A DNA stretch of 64,000 nucleotides from Kalmusia sp. IMI 367209 (Eukaryota > Ascomycota > Dothideomycetes > Pleosporales > Didymosphaeriaceae): the NCBI GenBank assembly GCA_027946365.1, contig JAPEUQ010000017.1, positions 620,001-684,000 of the forward strand, written 5' to 3'. Below are positions 46,982-56,540 of the stretch, in pieces (within the stretch, counting starts at the first letter, position 1; each line of letters opens with the position of its first letter). A program made the position numbers and the translations under genes. Below the pieces are notes generated by a model. That model was given only the letters and a program-made list of their open reading frames with translations. It was not told where the DNA came from and did not search any database.

Positions 46982-47880
46982 ATGAAGGCTCTCACATTTC
47001 TCTACATCACCGCCATAGTTACCACAACCACAGCGCAAATCTCCAGCATACCCTACTGCGCCGTACGCCCCCTCTTTCTCTGTTTCTCCAATTTACCAAA
47101 TTCTCCAGAGTTTGAAGTATTAGACCACTTCTACTGAACTGACCACGCAACAGACTGGCTGCATAACCACTGGCCTCGTTCAAGACTCTTGCTCCATCGA
47201 CGACTACGCCTGTCACTGCACCAAAGTCAACTCCCCTCTGGGACACGGTTACACCTTGCATAAAAAATTCCTGCTCTTCCACAGATACCAAGCAGGCTCG
47301 CGGAGCTGTCGTCAAGATTTGCAAGGAATATGGCGTCGATGTTACACTGCCAGATCCGAGTGCGACAGCGAGTGTGACATTAGTGACGGCTGGTACGAGT
47401 TCAGTAGCGGAAGCCACTTCGAAAAGCAGCGCGGAAGGTGGTGGGAGCAGTTCAACGTCCTCAAGCTCTGGTTCAGGCTCAGGCTCAAGTTCAAGTTCAG
47501 GCTCAAGCTCAGGCTCAAGCTCAGGCTCAAGCTCAGGCTCGACAGGCCAATCATCCACGAATAACGGCGGCTCAAAAGCACCTATTGGCGCTATAGTAGG
47601 TGGTGTTGTAGGCGGTTTAGTCGTGCTCTGCGCCGCTGGCGTATCAATATTTTATATTCGTCGCCGACACCCACGGACGACTCAGGAGCCTCCCGCAGCA
47701 CAAAGCACATCAGTGCTCCCAAAATATGAGTACTCTAGCGCACCCGAAGAGGCGCAGGCGGGGCAGACAAGGACAGAAGCCGGGTACATGCAGACAGCTC
47801 CGGCATATGGTACGAGTGAGTTGGGAGGTTGGCAGAGGGGACGAGAGGGGGCGAGCGAGTTGGATGCGGGAAGAAAGTAG
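46982..47880 (+). CDS. CFEM-domain membrane protein, one apparent frameshift
   Basis: Fungal-specific eight-cysteine CFEM domain on a membrane-anchored surface protein. CFEM proteins act in heme or iron capture, surface sensing or host interaction. Exons 46982-47062 and 47154-47880, intron 91 nt. The signal peptide is MKALTFLYITAIVTTTTAQ. The CFEM cysteines follow the family spacing (C-A-x-x-C, DSC, CHC, then after 12 residues PC, after 4 SC, after 15 IC), but only if one base of the GGG at 47240-47242 is ignored; read literally, the frame is lost between the fifth and sixth cysteine. Downstream the frame continues through a Ser/Gly-rich stalk, the membrane helix GAIVGGVVGGLVVLCAAGVS and a cytosolic tail with YEYSSA and a Tyr-rich end. 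Corrected length is 268 aa. Either consensus error or a true null allele. A decayed paralogue lies at about 51.2-52.0 kb. Confidence 0.8.
47474..47540 (+). repeat. Coding 12-mer repeat (Ser-Gly stalk)
   Basis: Units of CTCAAGCTCAGG type repeat in tandem and encode alternating Ser and Gly residues of the CFEM protein's stalk. Near-identical copies imply recent slippage, so stalk length may vary between strains. Confidence 0.8.
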
Positions 47881-48795
47881 TAGGAATCGATTTTTTTATG
47901 GTCTTGAAGTTCAACTGAGACATTCTTAGTACTGGTTTAGTATTTAGCTCTGAACGCTATTAACAAGTAGAAAGACAGTACATTCGACTTTTGAAGTACC
48001 ACAAAAGGAAGAAGCTCTTGACCTCATACGTGCAGATATGGTTGCCAGCCATCAAGCCTTTCTCGCTCTCGTCATTGAGAAGCTTGCACATCAACTACAA
48101 GTCCTAATCTACTCTATTTACCAACCTACGCAAATTATGATCGATACTAGTCAAATATTTGGTGCTCGTGTATAACATTGTAACTGAACCAGGAAGGACA
48201 AGGCTGAGGCTCAGCCTCGTGCATATATCTACTACCTCGTCATTACTGTGTGCTCATTATGTTTCGCCGTGACCAATCTTGGTGCGCTCGTCACCGCGCC
48301 TTGTCATGTTCGTATTCTGCATGCGAGATAGACGTATTGTTCGAGATGATCAGCAGTAGTGGTGTCCGTGTTGTTGCTGCGTTGTGTGCAGAGCGGTACA
48401 GGCAGTTGCCTTGCAGGACGACGCTGCAATGAGGTGCCAGCGAGCTGAGCCTTGAGCCTACCCCGCAGCGTCGTAAACCTGTTGTAAATCAACTTGTTAC
48501 AATAAACACGTTACATACCCAACCTAATCGTCAGACCTACGATTTTGAGTTATGATGCGACCGCGTGCAGAATTGCGTGCGCGCATGGCTCGCGCCGGAC
48601 GTCTCCTCGGGCTCCACGAGTCGTTTCGCTCGATGGTTCAAGTACTCGGGTCTTCGTGAAGTGAGAGAATTTAGTTCGATGGATCGAATATCTGTAAAGC
48701 TAGCTGCGAGTGGTATTTAATAGATATAATGGAATCTAGATATTTTGATGGAAGAGAGTCTCGTGGTGGTAAGGAGACAAAATCAGAGCTTTGTT
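47881..48795. other. Convergent intergenic, 0.9 kb
   Basis: Between the convergent stop codons of the CFEM gene and the HET gene. Short frames only; nothing else supported. Confidence 0.45.
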
Positions 48796-50991
48796 TTATA
48801 CTAGTATGAACGTCTGCAATTTCACTCCACGTTCCCTCAGAGCCTCTGGTGTCATCCTCGGGTCATAGTTGATTACCTCACCTGTCTCTGTATTTCGAAA
48901 TTCGCGAAACGACTCTGTATCGCCTTGGCCGTGTGTTCTTCCCGTCAACTCCCACGCGCGGGGTAGAGGTGGGAGTCGGGGATCATCTCCGGTGATTGTC
49001 TTGGTATCGTCATTATAAAAGCACGGCAGTGCAAGTCCAGTAGAGCCAAAACGCAATTGTAGTCTCCAAGGCTTTATTAGTCTGCCTAAGAGCTTTTCTC
49101 CGTCCATCATACCTGGTATGAAGCTGGGCCCGACGACATTGTACTTTGCGACCGGCGACAACGGGCGAAGAAGGAGGGGATGTTCACAGCCTAATGGCAC
49201 GCTGACGATGTCACCTGAAGACGAAATTAGAACCAGATGACTAGAAGAGGGTGACGAATTACCAGGCTTGACCGCAGATGATGTGGCGCCTAGATAACCA
49301 TTCTGCGTCGTAAACACCCAAGACTCTCGCTCCTCTAGGTCCTGCTTGTAATTTTCAAGAACAGTGGGCAGAGACGCGTTACCGGACTCAACATCTTTAT
49401 ATTTACAGCGCAGATCATGTAATGTAGGGAATCTGGTAAAGAACCTAAATCTGTCTTGAACACGGCCTTTCGTAATGACCTCAAGAAATGCGTCTAGCAA
49501 GGTGCCCTCACCGACGTAGTTTTTAAAGAAGAGCCCATCCGGCTCAATTTGGCGGATTACCTTGCAGATGTCATGAATGGTGCCTTTGAGTCTGGTAGCA
49601 GTAGCAACCGCATCACCAAAGACCCCCAGCACGTGTAAGTCATCTGGAGCATGGTACTCCACCTGACTAGGTGAGTACCCCGAGACATGTCGTCTATAAC
49701 CTGTATGAGTGGGAAGGTCACTGGATCCAGGCGTCCAAGTTGGTACCCATGACGGACAATCCTTCATATATGTTTTCAGCTGGCAATCTCGAAGTATATT
49801 GACCCGCTTCGAAAAACGTATGTCCGCCAAAACCGCGTCTTTGTACACGTCCACCACACTCATATTGTAGTCAACCGTGATTTCCCTTCTCAGCTTCGGG
49901 GGTATCATGCTGAGGATGCCGTATATTTTATCCCGAGGATCTGTGCACTTTTGATTCACTGTCCACATCAGTAAATCCTGCAAAGTATTACGCGCCAGAT
50001 GGATGAGGCCGTGTGAATACGAGGTGAGGAAATCCATTATGTCGCCTGAAATCGTCGTTTTCTCCAAAAAAACCAGGATGGTTTTACGGAGAGAGAGCCA
50101 ATCGATGGAGTGCTCCCCACATTGTACGATAGCGTTTGAACAAAGCATCGCTTCTTGTAAGACCCAGATGCGCGTGAACCATGCGCGGTGGAACAAAGAC
50201 GATATCGCTAGCCAGGTCGAATCATCATATGGCAATGTACAACCCATACGGAACCACTTTGGCTCTTGAGCCCCCGGGCTGTCGCCGATCGTGCCATCAG
50301 TCATCCTTTCAACTTGTCGTCCAAAGTATGTTAGTGTGCTCAAAGCATGAGTGCTATTGTCGCTTTCAGGCCCTAACCATATGACGACCGTCTTTGCTAG
50401 AGAGTAAATATCGCCCATACGCGGAACCTGAGTATTTCTCTCGCTGATATCCTGTTGGTTGATACAAATAGCGTCTACCCACAGCGTGCGGGTTCGTTCT
50501 GGGAAGCGAAGAGATCTTAGCGCGCATGCCAGATTTTGGCCAATGAACAGCTTATGTGTCTGGGCCGAGATGCCATGGTCGCCTACTGTCTGGACAATTG
50601 CCATTACTGGGCTGTCACTCGAGCCCCACGTATACGACAAAGCTTCATACTCTGGCTTGTATGATCCCCGACTGAAGAGCTTGGGTACTTCATACAGCGT
50701 TCGGTCAAAGGACGGATCCGGGTGATTCCATGAGTTCGGTGTATCAGTGTGGCCCATAAACATGAAAAAATACCTCCCGTCCAGTGTTTCTTTTGCGAAC
50801 CAACCATCCGGAAGTGTTTTCTGCAACTCTTCAAGAGATAGTCGGCTATCTTTAAACGGTTCTTTGGGTATGATGAGAGAAGTATGTGTAATGCTGAAAG
50901 CAATTGGGTCTTCAGCCTTGCCAGGCGCCAGTTGGATGAGCCTAATCTCTGATTTCTCGGTGTCTAAAGGCGTGTACGTATACGAGGTCAT
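48796..50991 (-). CDS. HET-domain protein with WW-like segments at both ends
   Basis: Single-exon gene for 731 aa with ATG at 50991. The HET domain starts at about residue 115 with EALSYTWG (116-123) and continues with LWVDAICINQ, DIYSLAKTVVIWLG, WFTRIWVLQE and DPRDKIYGIL, all family hallmarks. Before it, residues 60-91 read like a WW domain: LPDGW (60-64), DGRYFF, then W88 and a Pro at 91. Near the C-terminus, residues 676-712 again show this pattern (LPRAWE, a 20-residue insertion-like stretch, EFRNTETGEVINYDPR), with Tyr in place of the second Trp. WW domains bind proline-rich ligands, so these segments could recruit partners. The architecture is read from motifs only. The gene lies between an intact-looking CFEM gene and a decayed one. 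Confidence 0.87.
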   Translation of the reverse strand: MTSYTYTPLDTEKSEIRLIQLAPGKAEDPIAFSITHTSLIIPKEPFKDSRLSLEELQKTLPDGWFAKETLDGRYFFMFMGHTDTPNSWNHPDPSFDRTLYEVPKLFSRGSYKPEYEALSYTWGSSDSPVMAIVQTVGDHGISAQTHKLFIGQNLACALRSLRFPERTRTLWVDAICINQQDISERNTQVPRMGDIYSLAKTVVIWLGPESDNSTHALSTLTYFGRQVERMTDGTIGDSPGAQEPKWFRMGCTLPYDDSTWLAISSLFHRAWFTRIWVLQEAMLCSNAIVQCGEHSIDWLSLRKTILVFLEKTTISGDIMDFLTSYSHGLIHLARNTLQDLLMWTVNQKCTDPRDKIYGILSMIPPKLRREITVDYNMSVVDVYKDAVLADIRFSKRVNILRDCQLKTYMKDCPSWVPTWTPGSSDLPTHTGYRRHVSGYSPSQVEYHAPDDLHVLGVFGDAVATATRLKGTIHDICKVIRQIEPDGLFFKNYVGEGTLLDAFLEVITKGRVQDRFRFFTRFPTLHDLRCKYKDVESGNASLPTVLENYKQDLEERESWVFTTQNGYLGATSSAVKPGNSSPSSSHLVLISSSGDIVSVPLGCEHPLLLRPLSPVAKYNVVGPSFIPGMMDGEKLLGRLIKPWRLQLRFGSTGLALPCFYNDDTKTITGDDPRLPPLPRAWELTGRTHGQGDTESFREFRNTETGEVINYDPRMTPEALRERGVKLQTFILV

Positions 50992-51164
50992 TGTGCAGAA
51001 AGCGGCTGAACTCTCATACTCCAGTGATTTAATTGCGCAAGAGGAAACTAGTGACTTGGGTATCGCTCACTATTCGAAGACGCAGTGTGCACCAAGGATT
51101 CGCACCGTCAGACCAAAGTGGGGTGACAAGTATTTCTAATAACCGTCCATCGTGAAAATGGTGG

Positions 51165-51987
51165 TTGTTGCCTACCAGCACTGACAGCTACAGGCTGACC
51201 AGTGAAGCAACAGCCTTGTTGACCGGTGAAGAAGCACCCTTGCTCACAATCGAGCCTTGCGAGGTCTCGACGAATAGATCCCTTGTCAATGTCCGTTTCA
51301 ATATTCTGGACCCTTGCTATGCATTCGCTGACAGGCCGACGATTCGTGAGTTGATGGCAGAAGGACATAATAGTGCAAGTATGTAAAGAGGTTGGAGTAG
51401 AAGTTATATTACCGGTCCCGGATGCTACATTAAGCCTGACTGGGACCACGTTGATGACAAGTACCGCTACCTTGAGTTCTGTACGCACATTTGTAGCCAT
51501 TATCACTGGTTTAGTTTCTGCCGCGAGCTTTAGTTCGCCTTCTGTGTCGAGTTCAATTCTCAGTCCTCATGAGGAATCAAGTTTTGCAGCGGGACCAATT
51601 TCTACACCGGTATCCAGTCCTGCGTCAACTGCACTAAGTAGCTCTGCGGCTTCCCCAACTTCATCGTCCTCCGGTACAGCATCCTCCAATGACAAGGGCT
51701 CAGGAACACCGACAGGGGCCATTGTAGGCGGCGTCGTTGGAGGCCTGGCTTTGGTCTGCATATCAACTGAAGCCATCTTATATATCCTTCGGCGGCATCC
51801 ACAGACGCCTTCGCAGAATGCAGCAGCTCCAAGCTATGAGTACTCCGATGAGGTAGCGCAGACGGGGCAACCGACAACAGAGGTGGGATATATGGGGCAG
51901 TCGACTCCGGCGTATGGTCCAAGCGAACTGGGAGGTGGGGATAGGTGTCAGTATCTGGCGCATGAATTACCTGCGGTGAAGGAGTAG
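51165..51987 (+). pseudogene. Decayed CFEM-type membrane protein gene
   Basis: From about 51374 the plus strand encodes VCKEVGVEVILP, a Ser/Thr-rich stalk, the helix GAIVGGVVGGLALVC, RRHPQTP and a Tyr-containing tail, closely matching the last CFEM cysteine, stalk, membrane helix and tail of the gene at 46982-47880. There is no in-frame ATG before the stalk. Upstream, another frame (51165-51386) keeps a possible CFEM remnant (ILDPC, TIREL), but it is out of frame with the stalk and a TGA stops the stalk frame just before. No signal peptide is found before the HET promoter begins. A 5'-truncated, frameshifted copy is the simplest reading; a highly unusual intron structure is the alternative. 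Confidence 0.65.
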
Positions 51988-52188
51988 ACGAAGTGGTCGT
52001 TTGGATTTGACGATTCTATTTCTCTATGCTTAGCTCTAGAGTGGCAAAGTATACATACCACCCATTATCCTGTGATCTCGAGGTTACCACCAAAACCGTA
52101 TCGTGCAAAATGCGAATAAGTCATACAAGCGTCTGAAATGTACATGAAGCCAATCGTTACTCCTACGCCGTTCCTTCCAAACATCGTA

Positions 52189-53108
52189 TCATTTATTATG
52201 CCAAATGAACGTCCTGAGTGAATCCCAATCGTCCGATTGCGCATAGCTACGCTCTGGTTAGCATAGCTCCAACATAGATAGAGCAGTGTGGAAGGGAATG
52301 GCAAACCCACATATAATTCATACTACTCCTCAAACTCGACTGCACCGCCTCAGGATGCCACCTCCAAACATACATCACCATAGCCCAACTCAGACTCGCA
52401 AAAGCCGGCCACCCATTCTTCACCACCTCTTTTCTCAGATTGCTCGTTCCATCGCCTAGGAGACCGAATCCACTAGGACCCTCTGCGCCTGCGTGTCTCG
52501 GTTGTACGGCAAGCTTCGCTAGCGCTAATACCACACGCGCAAACACATATATGACGATCTGCTGGGAAACTGAGTTATGGATCGTGCGCCCGAAGACGGT
52601 GTAGCCTCCGAGGAGACCGGCGAGGAAGGAGTCGTAATGGCGCTCCTTGCCGTTGGGGGATGTGTGTCTGAGGAGGAGCATGGTGCCTTTGTAGACGAGG
52701 GCGAAGAGGCCGAGGTTGCGCGCGTGTTGACGTGTGGCTTTGAAGACGAGCCAGCATTTCGAGCGGAGTCTGTGTGATATCAGTCGGTCGTTGCTTTCAA
52801 AGAGTGGTGTTCGCAAGCAAGGCAGACGTACGAGCCAGAGCGGAAGAGGAAGATCATGCTACGGATATATTAGCTTCTGGATAAGCATTATAAGGGCCGG
52901 GATAGATGGCTTACACCAGCGCGTGCGGGAATCGCACTTTGGTCCCGTAGACGATTCCATTTCGGATGCCTTTCACGAGCGCGAGCACGTCGTGGTACTG
53001 CGGGTCTAGGATGATTTTCTCGACCGCTTTCTACTCTAGAGTCAGTACTGCAATGCGCGCACCTCGCACATAACACATCCGTACCTCAAGCGCCTGTAAT
53101 CGGTCCAT
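52189..53108 (-). CDS. pmp24: Peroxisomal membrane protein PMP24 (PXMP4 homologue)
   Basis: Five exons, 53108-53085, 53030-52915, 52858-52832, 52769-52311 and 52246-52189, with introns of 54-64 nt and a 27-nt internal exon, giving 227 aa, close to human PXMP4. It belongs to the Tim17/Tim22/Tim23/Pmp24 superfamily of small integral membrane proteins; PXMP4 is peroxisomal, with no settled biochemical role. Conserved blocks appear only after splicing: KGIRNGIVYG, KVRFPHALVMIFLFRSG, FKATRQHARNLGLF, VYKGTMLLLR, NGKERHYDSFLAGLLGGY and HPEAVQSSLRSSMNYIY, ending in SLRTFIWHNK. The last intron uses the GCGTAG acceptor after a GCTAAC branch site; the nearer CCAG would lead to an immediate stop. All exon phases agree. 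Confidence 0.9.
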
Positions 53109-53685
53109 TGTTGCGTATTCTCACGACTCGGGGAGCTAGCTGTCAACGAGCCTCGGTCTTTCGGGGCGACGTTTCTCTAGCTACAGTAGCTTTGAAGGTA
53201 ATGGAACGTAGAGGGCAGAAAGGCGAATGAAGTCGGAATAGAGGACATCGGGGTGAGCCGCGGTCAGAGGTTCGTGTGCGGCTCGAGCGCTACATGGACG
53301 TGGGTTCGCGGAGCGATGGTTGTGATGCATTTGAGCCTCGGCCATTGTGACGCATGCCGGCTTTGGTTTCCCCACAATCCTCCCGCGCCTAGCCACAAGG
53401 ACCGGGGTTAGCAAACATGTGAAGGTGGCTGCATCCGCACATGTCAGTGATCCATCGTGAAACGGTGAAATTGAGTTGCACGATGTAGTTGGAACACTCA
53501 TTCAAGTAAACGTGTGGTATCTCTATAGACCGCTCATCAATGCTACCGTCTTGCCCCATCCTTTCTCTTTTAACGCCTTCGCAATGCATTGTTCCCAAAA
53601 TCCTCGTGTAATAGAAAGTCATTGCCAAACAAATGTTGCAAATGATGAGTGCATGCACTTGTATCGTCATCCAGAAGCCAAAGGA
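53109..53685. other. Intergenic
   Basis: 577 bp between the PMP24 start and the ornithine-carrier stop (both minus strand). No gene seen. Confidence 0.45.
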
Positions 53686-54767
53686 TCATAGATCGTGTCC
53701 TTTCTCAGGCCACCTCTTCTTCAACTCCTCGTACACCGTGAAGATGAATGCAGAACTGGGAATAGATCTGGCGACCGTGATACCACACCCACGGTACATT
53801 CCCTTCAAGCCATGCTGCTTCAAAAGTGCTTTGAAAACTGCGCTGAAGGTAGACTTTTGTCCGGTCAATTGCTTGACGTCCTCGGTCTGCATCCGCGATT
53901 TGACTGTGTCTGCGGGGTAGAACGCAAAGTTGTATAGCATACCAGCAACCGAGCCAGATATCATGCGCTGTGAAATTGAGAGGTCCTCATCGGTTACAGG
54001 ACCTGAGGAGGCTTTCTTGAATAGCATTTTCATTCCCTCGTATCCACCGAACCACGCTGCGCCGCCTCCTGTTTCGCGGATAAGCGTTCCGAATTGGCCA
54101 TGCCAATAACCCTTGATGCCTTGGTGGCGATGGATTGATGCGATAACGCTGAGGATGCCAGGTCTTATGACAGTGGTATTGGGTGTTTCCAACGGAACTT
54201 GCATCTTGCACTTGACCAATTCGATCGGTGTGAGGAAGACCGACGTGATTGCCCCCGCGACCATGCCGCAGTACAACATGCCGGAGTACGGCAAGTCTTT
54301 CTCAGGATGGGCTTTGAGCTCCGGATAGAATCCAGACGTTCTCAGAGCATCTCCAGCCAGGCGATACTACTCGGTGTGTTAGCTTGGGTATGAGATTTCC
54401 GAAAATGAGGTGTACTCACGCTGAAAAATAGACAACTGGTCTCGACCGCTGCACCGACCAAGGGTGCGCTTATGCCCCTGTAGATGCCAATGAAGCCATC
54501 CTGCTTCAACGACTTGGCGAAGCAGTCCAGTGGCCCATTGTATCGCAGAGGTAGATGGTTTGGCTGTGATTGCAGCCGGACCTTGACGGTGTCGAAGGGG
54601 TATTCGATGTATTTACCCACAATGCCAGCCACTGACCCACAAACAACATCCTTCAGGGCCTCTGTGCCTTGTGTATGGTCCAGCGTCGCTGGAACCTCTT
54701 GTGCCATGACCGGCGCAGACATACTCCCACTCTCCCCCGCCATCATTGGGCTCTCTTGGAGTTCCAT
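53686..54767 (-). CDS. ORT1: Mitochondrial ornithine carrier (ORT1/ARG11 type)
   Basis: Inner-membrane carrier that exchanges ornithine between the mitochondrial matrix and cytosol, linking matrix ornithine synthesis to cytosolic arginine synthesis. Exons 54767-54420 and 54366-53686, intron 53 nt, giving 342 aa. The three-repeat mitochondrial carrier fold is complete, with signature motifs [24 protein letters not shown] and [12 protein letters not shown]. Family-specific stretches such as [41 protein letters not shown] and [12 protein letters not shown] fit fungal ornithine carriers (N. crassa arg-13, A. nidulans amcA). The N-terminal 40 residues are Met/Ser/Glu-rich and variable. It is divergent to CGR1. 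Confidence 0.9.
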
Positions 54768-55395
54768 GTTTTCACAATTGCCTGCGCTGTGTGTACACTG
54801 GCGTCGTCTCCTCTCCGATGTGTCAATCAGAAAGGTGTGGGGTGGAGTCGAGCAGAGCAGGCGGTGAGGAGAGTGCAAAGGCGCTACGAGCCAGTGATGT
54901 ATTCCATTGCGGGTGGTGCAAGCGAAAATGGATTGGGATAAATCTGAGTGCGCCGTAGGACAGGGCAAAGCGACTGCAGCGCTCCGGGCCGCGAAGTGAC
55001 ACGGCGGGGGACGTGGTAGCAAGGACAACGACGAAATCGGCGCCAAAAGCTGCAGGAAAATTCTGCAGCCGGGAAAACCTGTAATATTAATTGGGGATCG
55101 TCGCAGGTGCCCGAGAATTTGGGCGGGATCGATGTCTATCAGAGCGCAGGGAAGCGCAGATAGACGCGCGCCCAAAAAGAATGCAAGCACGATGAATCAC
55201 AATGAAAGAGTTGGGGATTCTGGTAATCTTATCAGATCTGATGGTGGGATGCCAGCCTGTCGTGCCGCCAAGTGCAATCCATCGCCCCTTCTAATCGATA
55301 CCGGCCGCTTCTCGGCTCTACTTTTCTCTCGCTCGCAAAAGATCCAAGATCTGTGCCGCATTTCACCTCAGCGCTTACCTCACGAAGAACGAAAC
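54768..55395. promoter_or_regulatory. Divergent promoter region, ORT1 and CGR1
   Basis: 628 bp between the two start codons. No TGACTC-type amino-acid-control element was noticed in a visual scan, though a motif search would be more reliable. Confidence 0.5.
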
Positions 55396-55862
55396 ATGTC
55401 CACCGCTATCGAAACACAAGCGCCGCCGGTAACGGATGTAAATGCCGTGAAAGGGATGCGCAGAAATGGTACGTTTGTCGCATGGGTCCGTCCTACCGTC
55501 CAAGTGCTAATCACCGCGTCGTGCAGGCAAGCAGTGGCATGCCAGCAAGACGGCGTTCCGACCTCGCGCAAATCAATCGTCCTTCGAAAAGCGAGCAGCA
55601 GAGCGGAAGGCGCTTGCCGCTACCAAGGCGAAGGAGAAGGAAATGAAGGATGAGAAGGAAGCAGAACGACAAGTATGTAGACATGACATTCTGGCGGACG
55701 CCTTGATCTGACGCACCTTAGCGACGCGTTGACGCGATCCGTACCAAACGAGCTGCGAAGGAGGAGCGAGAGCGCTTCCAGAAGATGGAGGAGAAGATGC
55801 ATAAGAAGCGAGTCGAGCGCCTGAAGCGGAGAGAGAAGCGGAATAAGATGCTTAAGTCCTGA
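55396..55862 (+). CDS. CGR1: rRNA-processing protein CGR1
   Basis: Small basic nucleolar protein needed for 60S ribosomal subunit biogenesis. Three exons, 55396-55468, 55527-55672 and 55722-55862, with introns of 58 and 49 nt, giving 119 aa (the yeast protein is 120). The family is recognised from GMRRNGKQWH, KTAFRPR, then an almost continuous Lys/Glu/Arg-rich helix including [15 protein letters not shown] and the end [18 protein letters not shown]. No single long frame covers the gene, so it is easily missed. Splice junctions fall at the conserved NG/KQW and ERQ/RRV positions and all phases agree. Confidence 0.92.
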
Positions 55863-56540
55863 TCAGCCTGAAAGATGAAATCTGCAACGGACTATCTGAA
55901 CGACTACGCCTCTCTTTCTTAGCGAATCCCGCTGCGTGTTTTGACGCGAAAGGAATAAACGACGATCATAACCTGCGGCAAATACCCACTCCAGCGCCGT
56001 TTGAGGTCTGAATTCTGGGGAAAGGCTAGCTGGAGGAATAGACGATCCAGAGGGGACACGCCACATACGGCAATGAAGTCCTGGCTGTTCGTTGGGTCAT
56101 TTTCCGGTCTCATGCACTCCATGATCCCGCAACCTCCCCTCCGGTACCTCTAGGATAACAGGTGGCGGAAGCTTCGAATGACAGTAACCAAATTCGATGC
56201 AAAAGTCCTCAATGCGTAACGTTCCACCTGAGTGAAGAAATTGGTGTACCACCTGATTCTTGTCCTGTCAAAACAACACCGCAGAGCGAGTGTGACCATG
56301 GCATTTTTGGATTACCATCATCATCCATCAATATATCGTTCGTGGGAATGTTCGTGTTCATTCAATCAATTGATCTATTTCAAGGACTGATCGTCTACTC
56401 GACAGTTCGCAGTGGATAAATTGCAATGCCCGTGCCCGATATGCTTAGCGTGATCCTCCAGTGACGCAAGTGCACCAGTGCGCGGATCTGCGCGCCTTAG
56501 CTCTAGCACATGTACCTAACATTTCTCAACCCGCAATGTC
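55863..56540. other. Intergenic
   Basis: 678 bp; CGR1 3' region and the next promoter. No gene seen. Confidence 0.45.
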
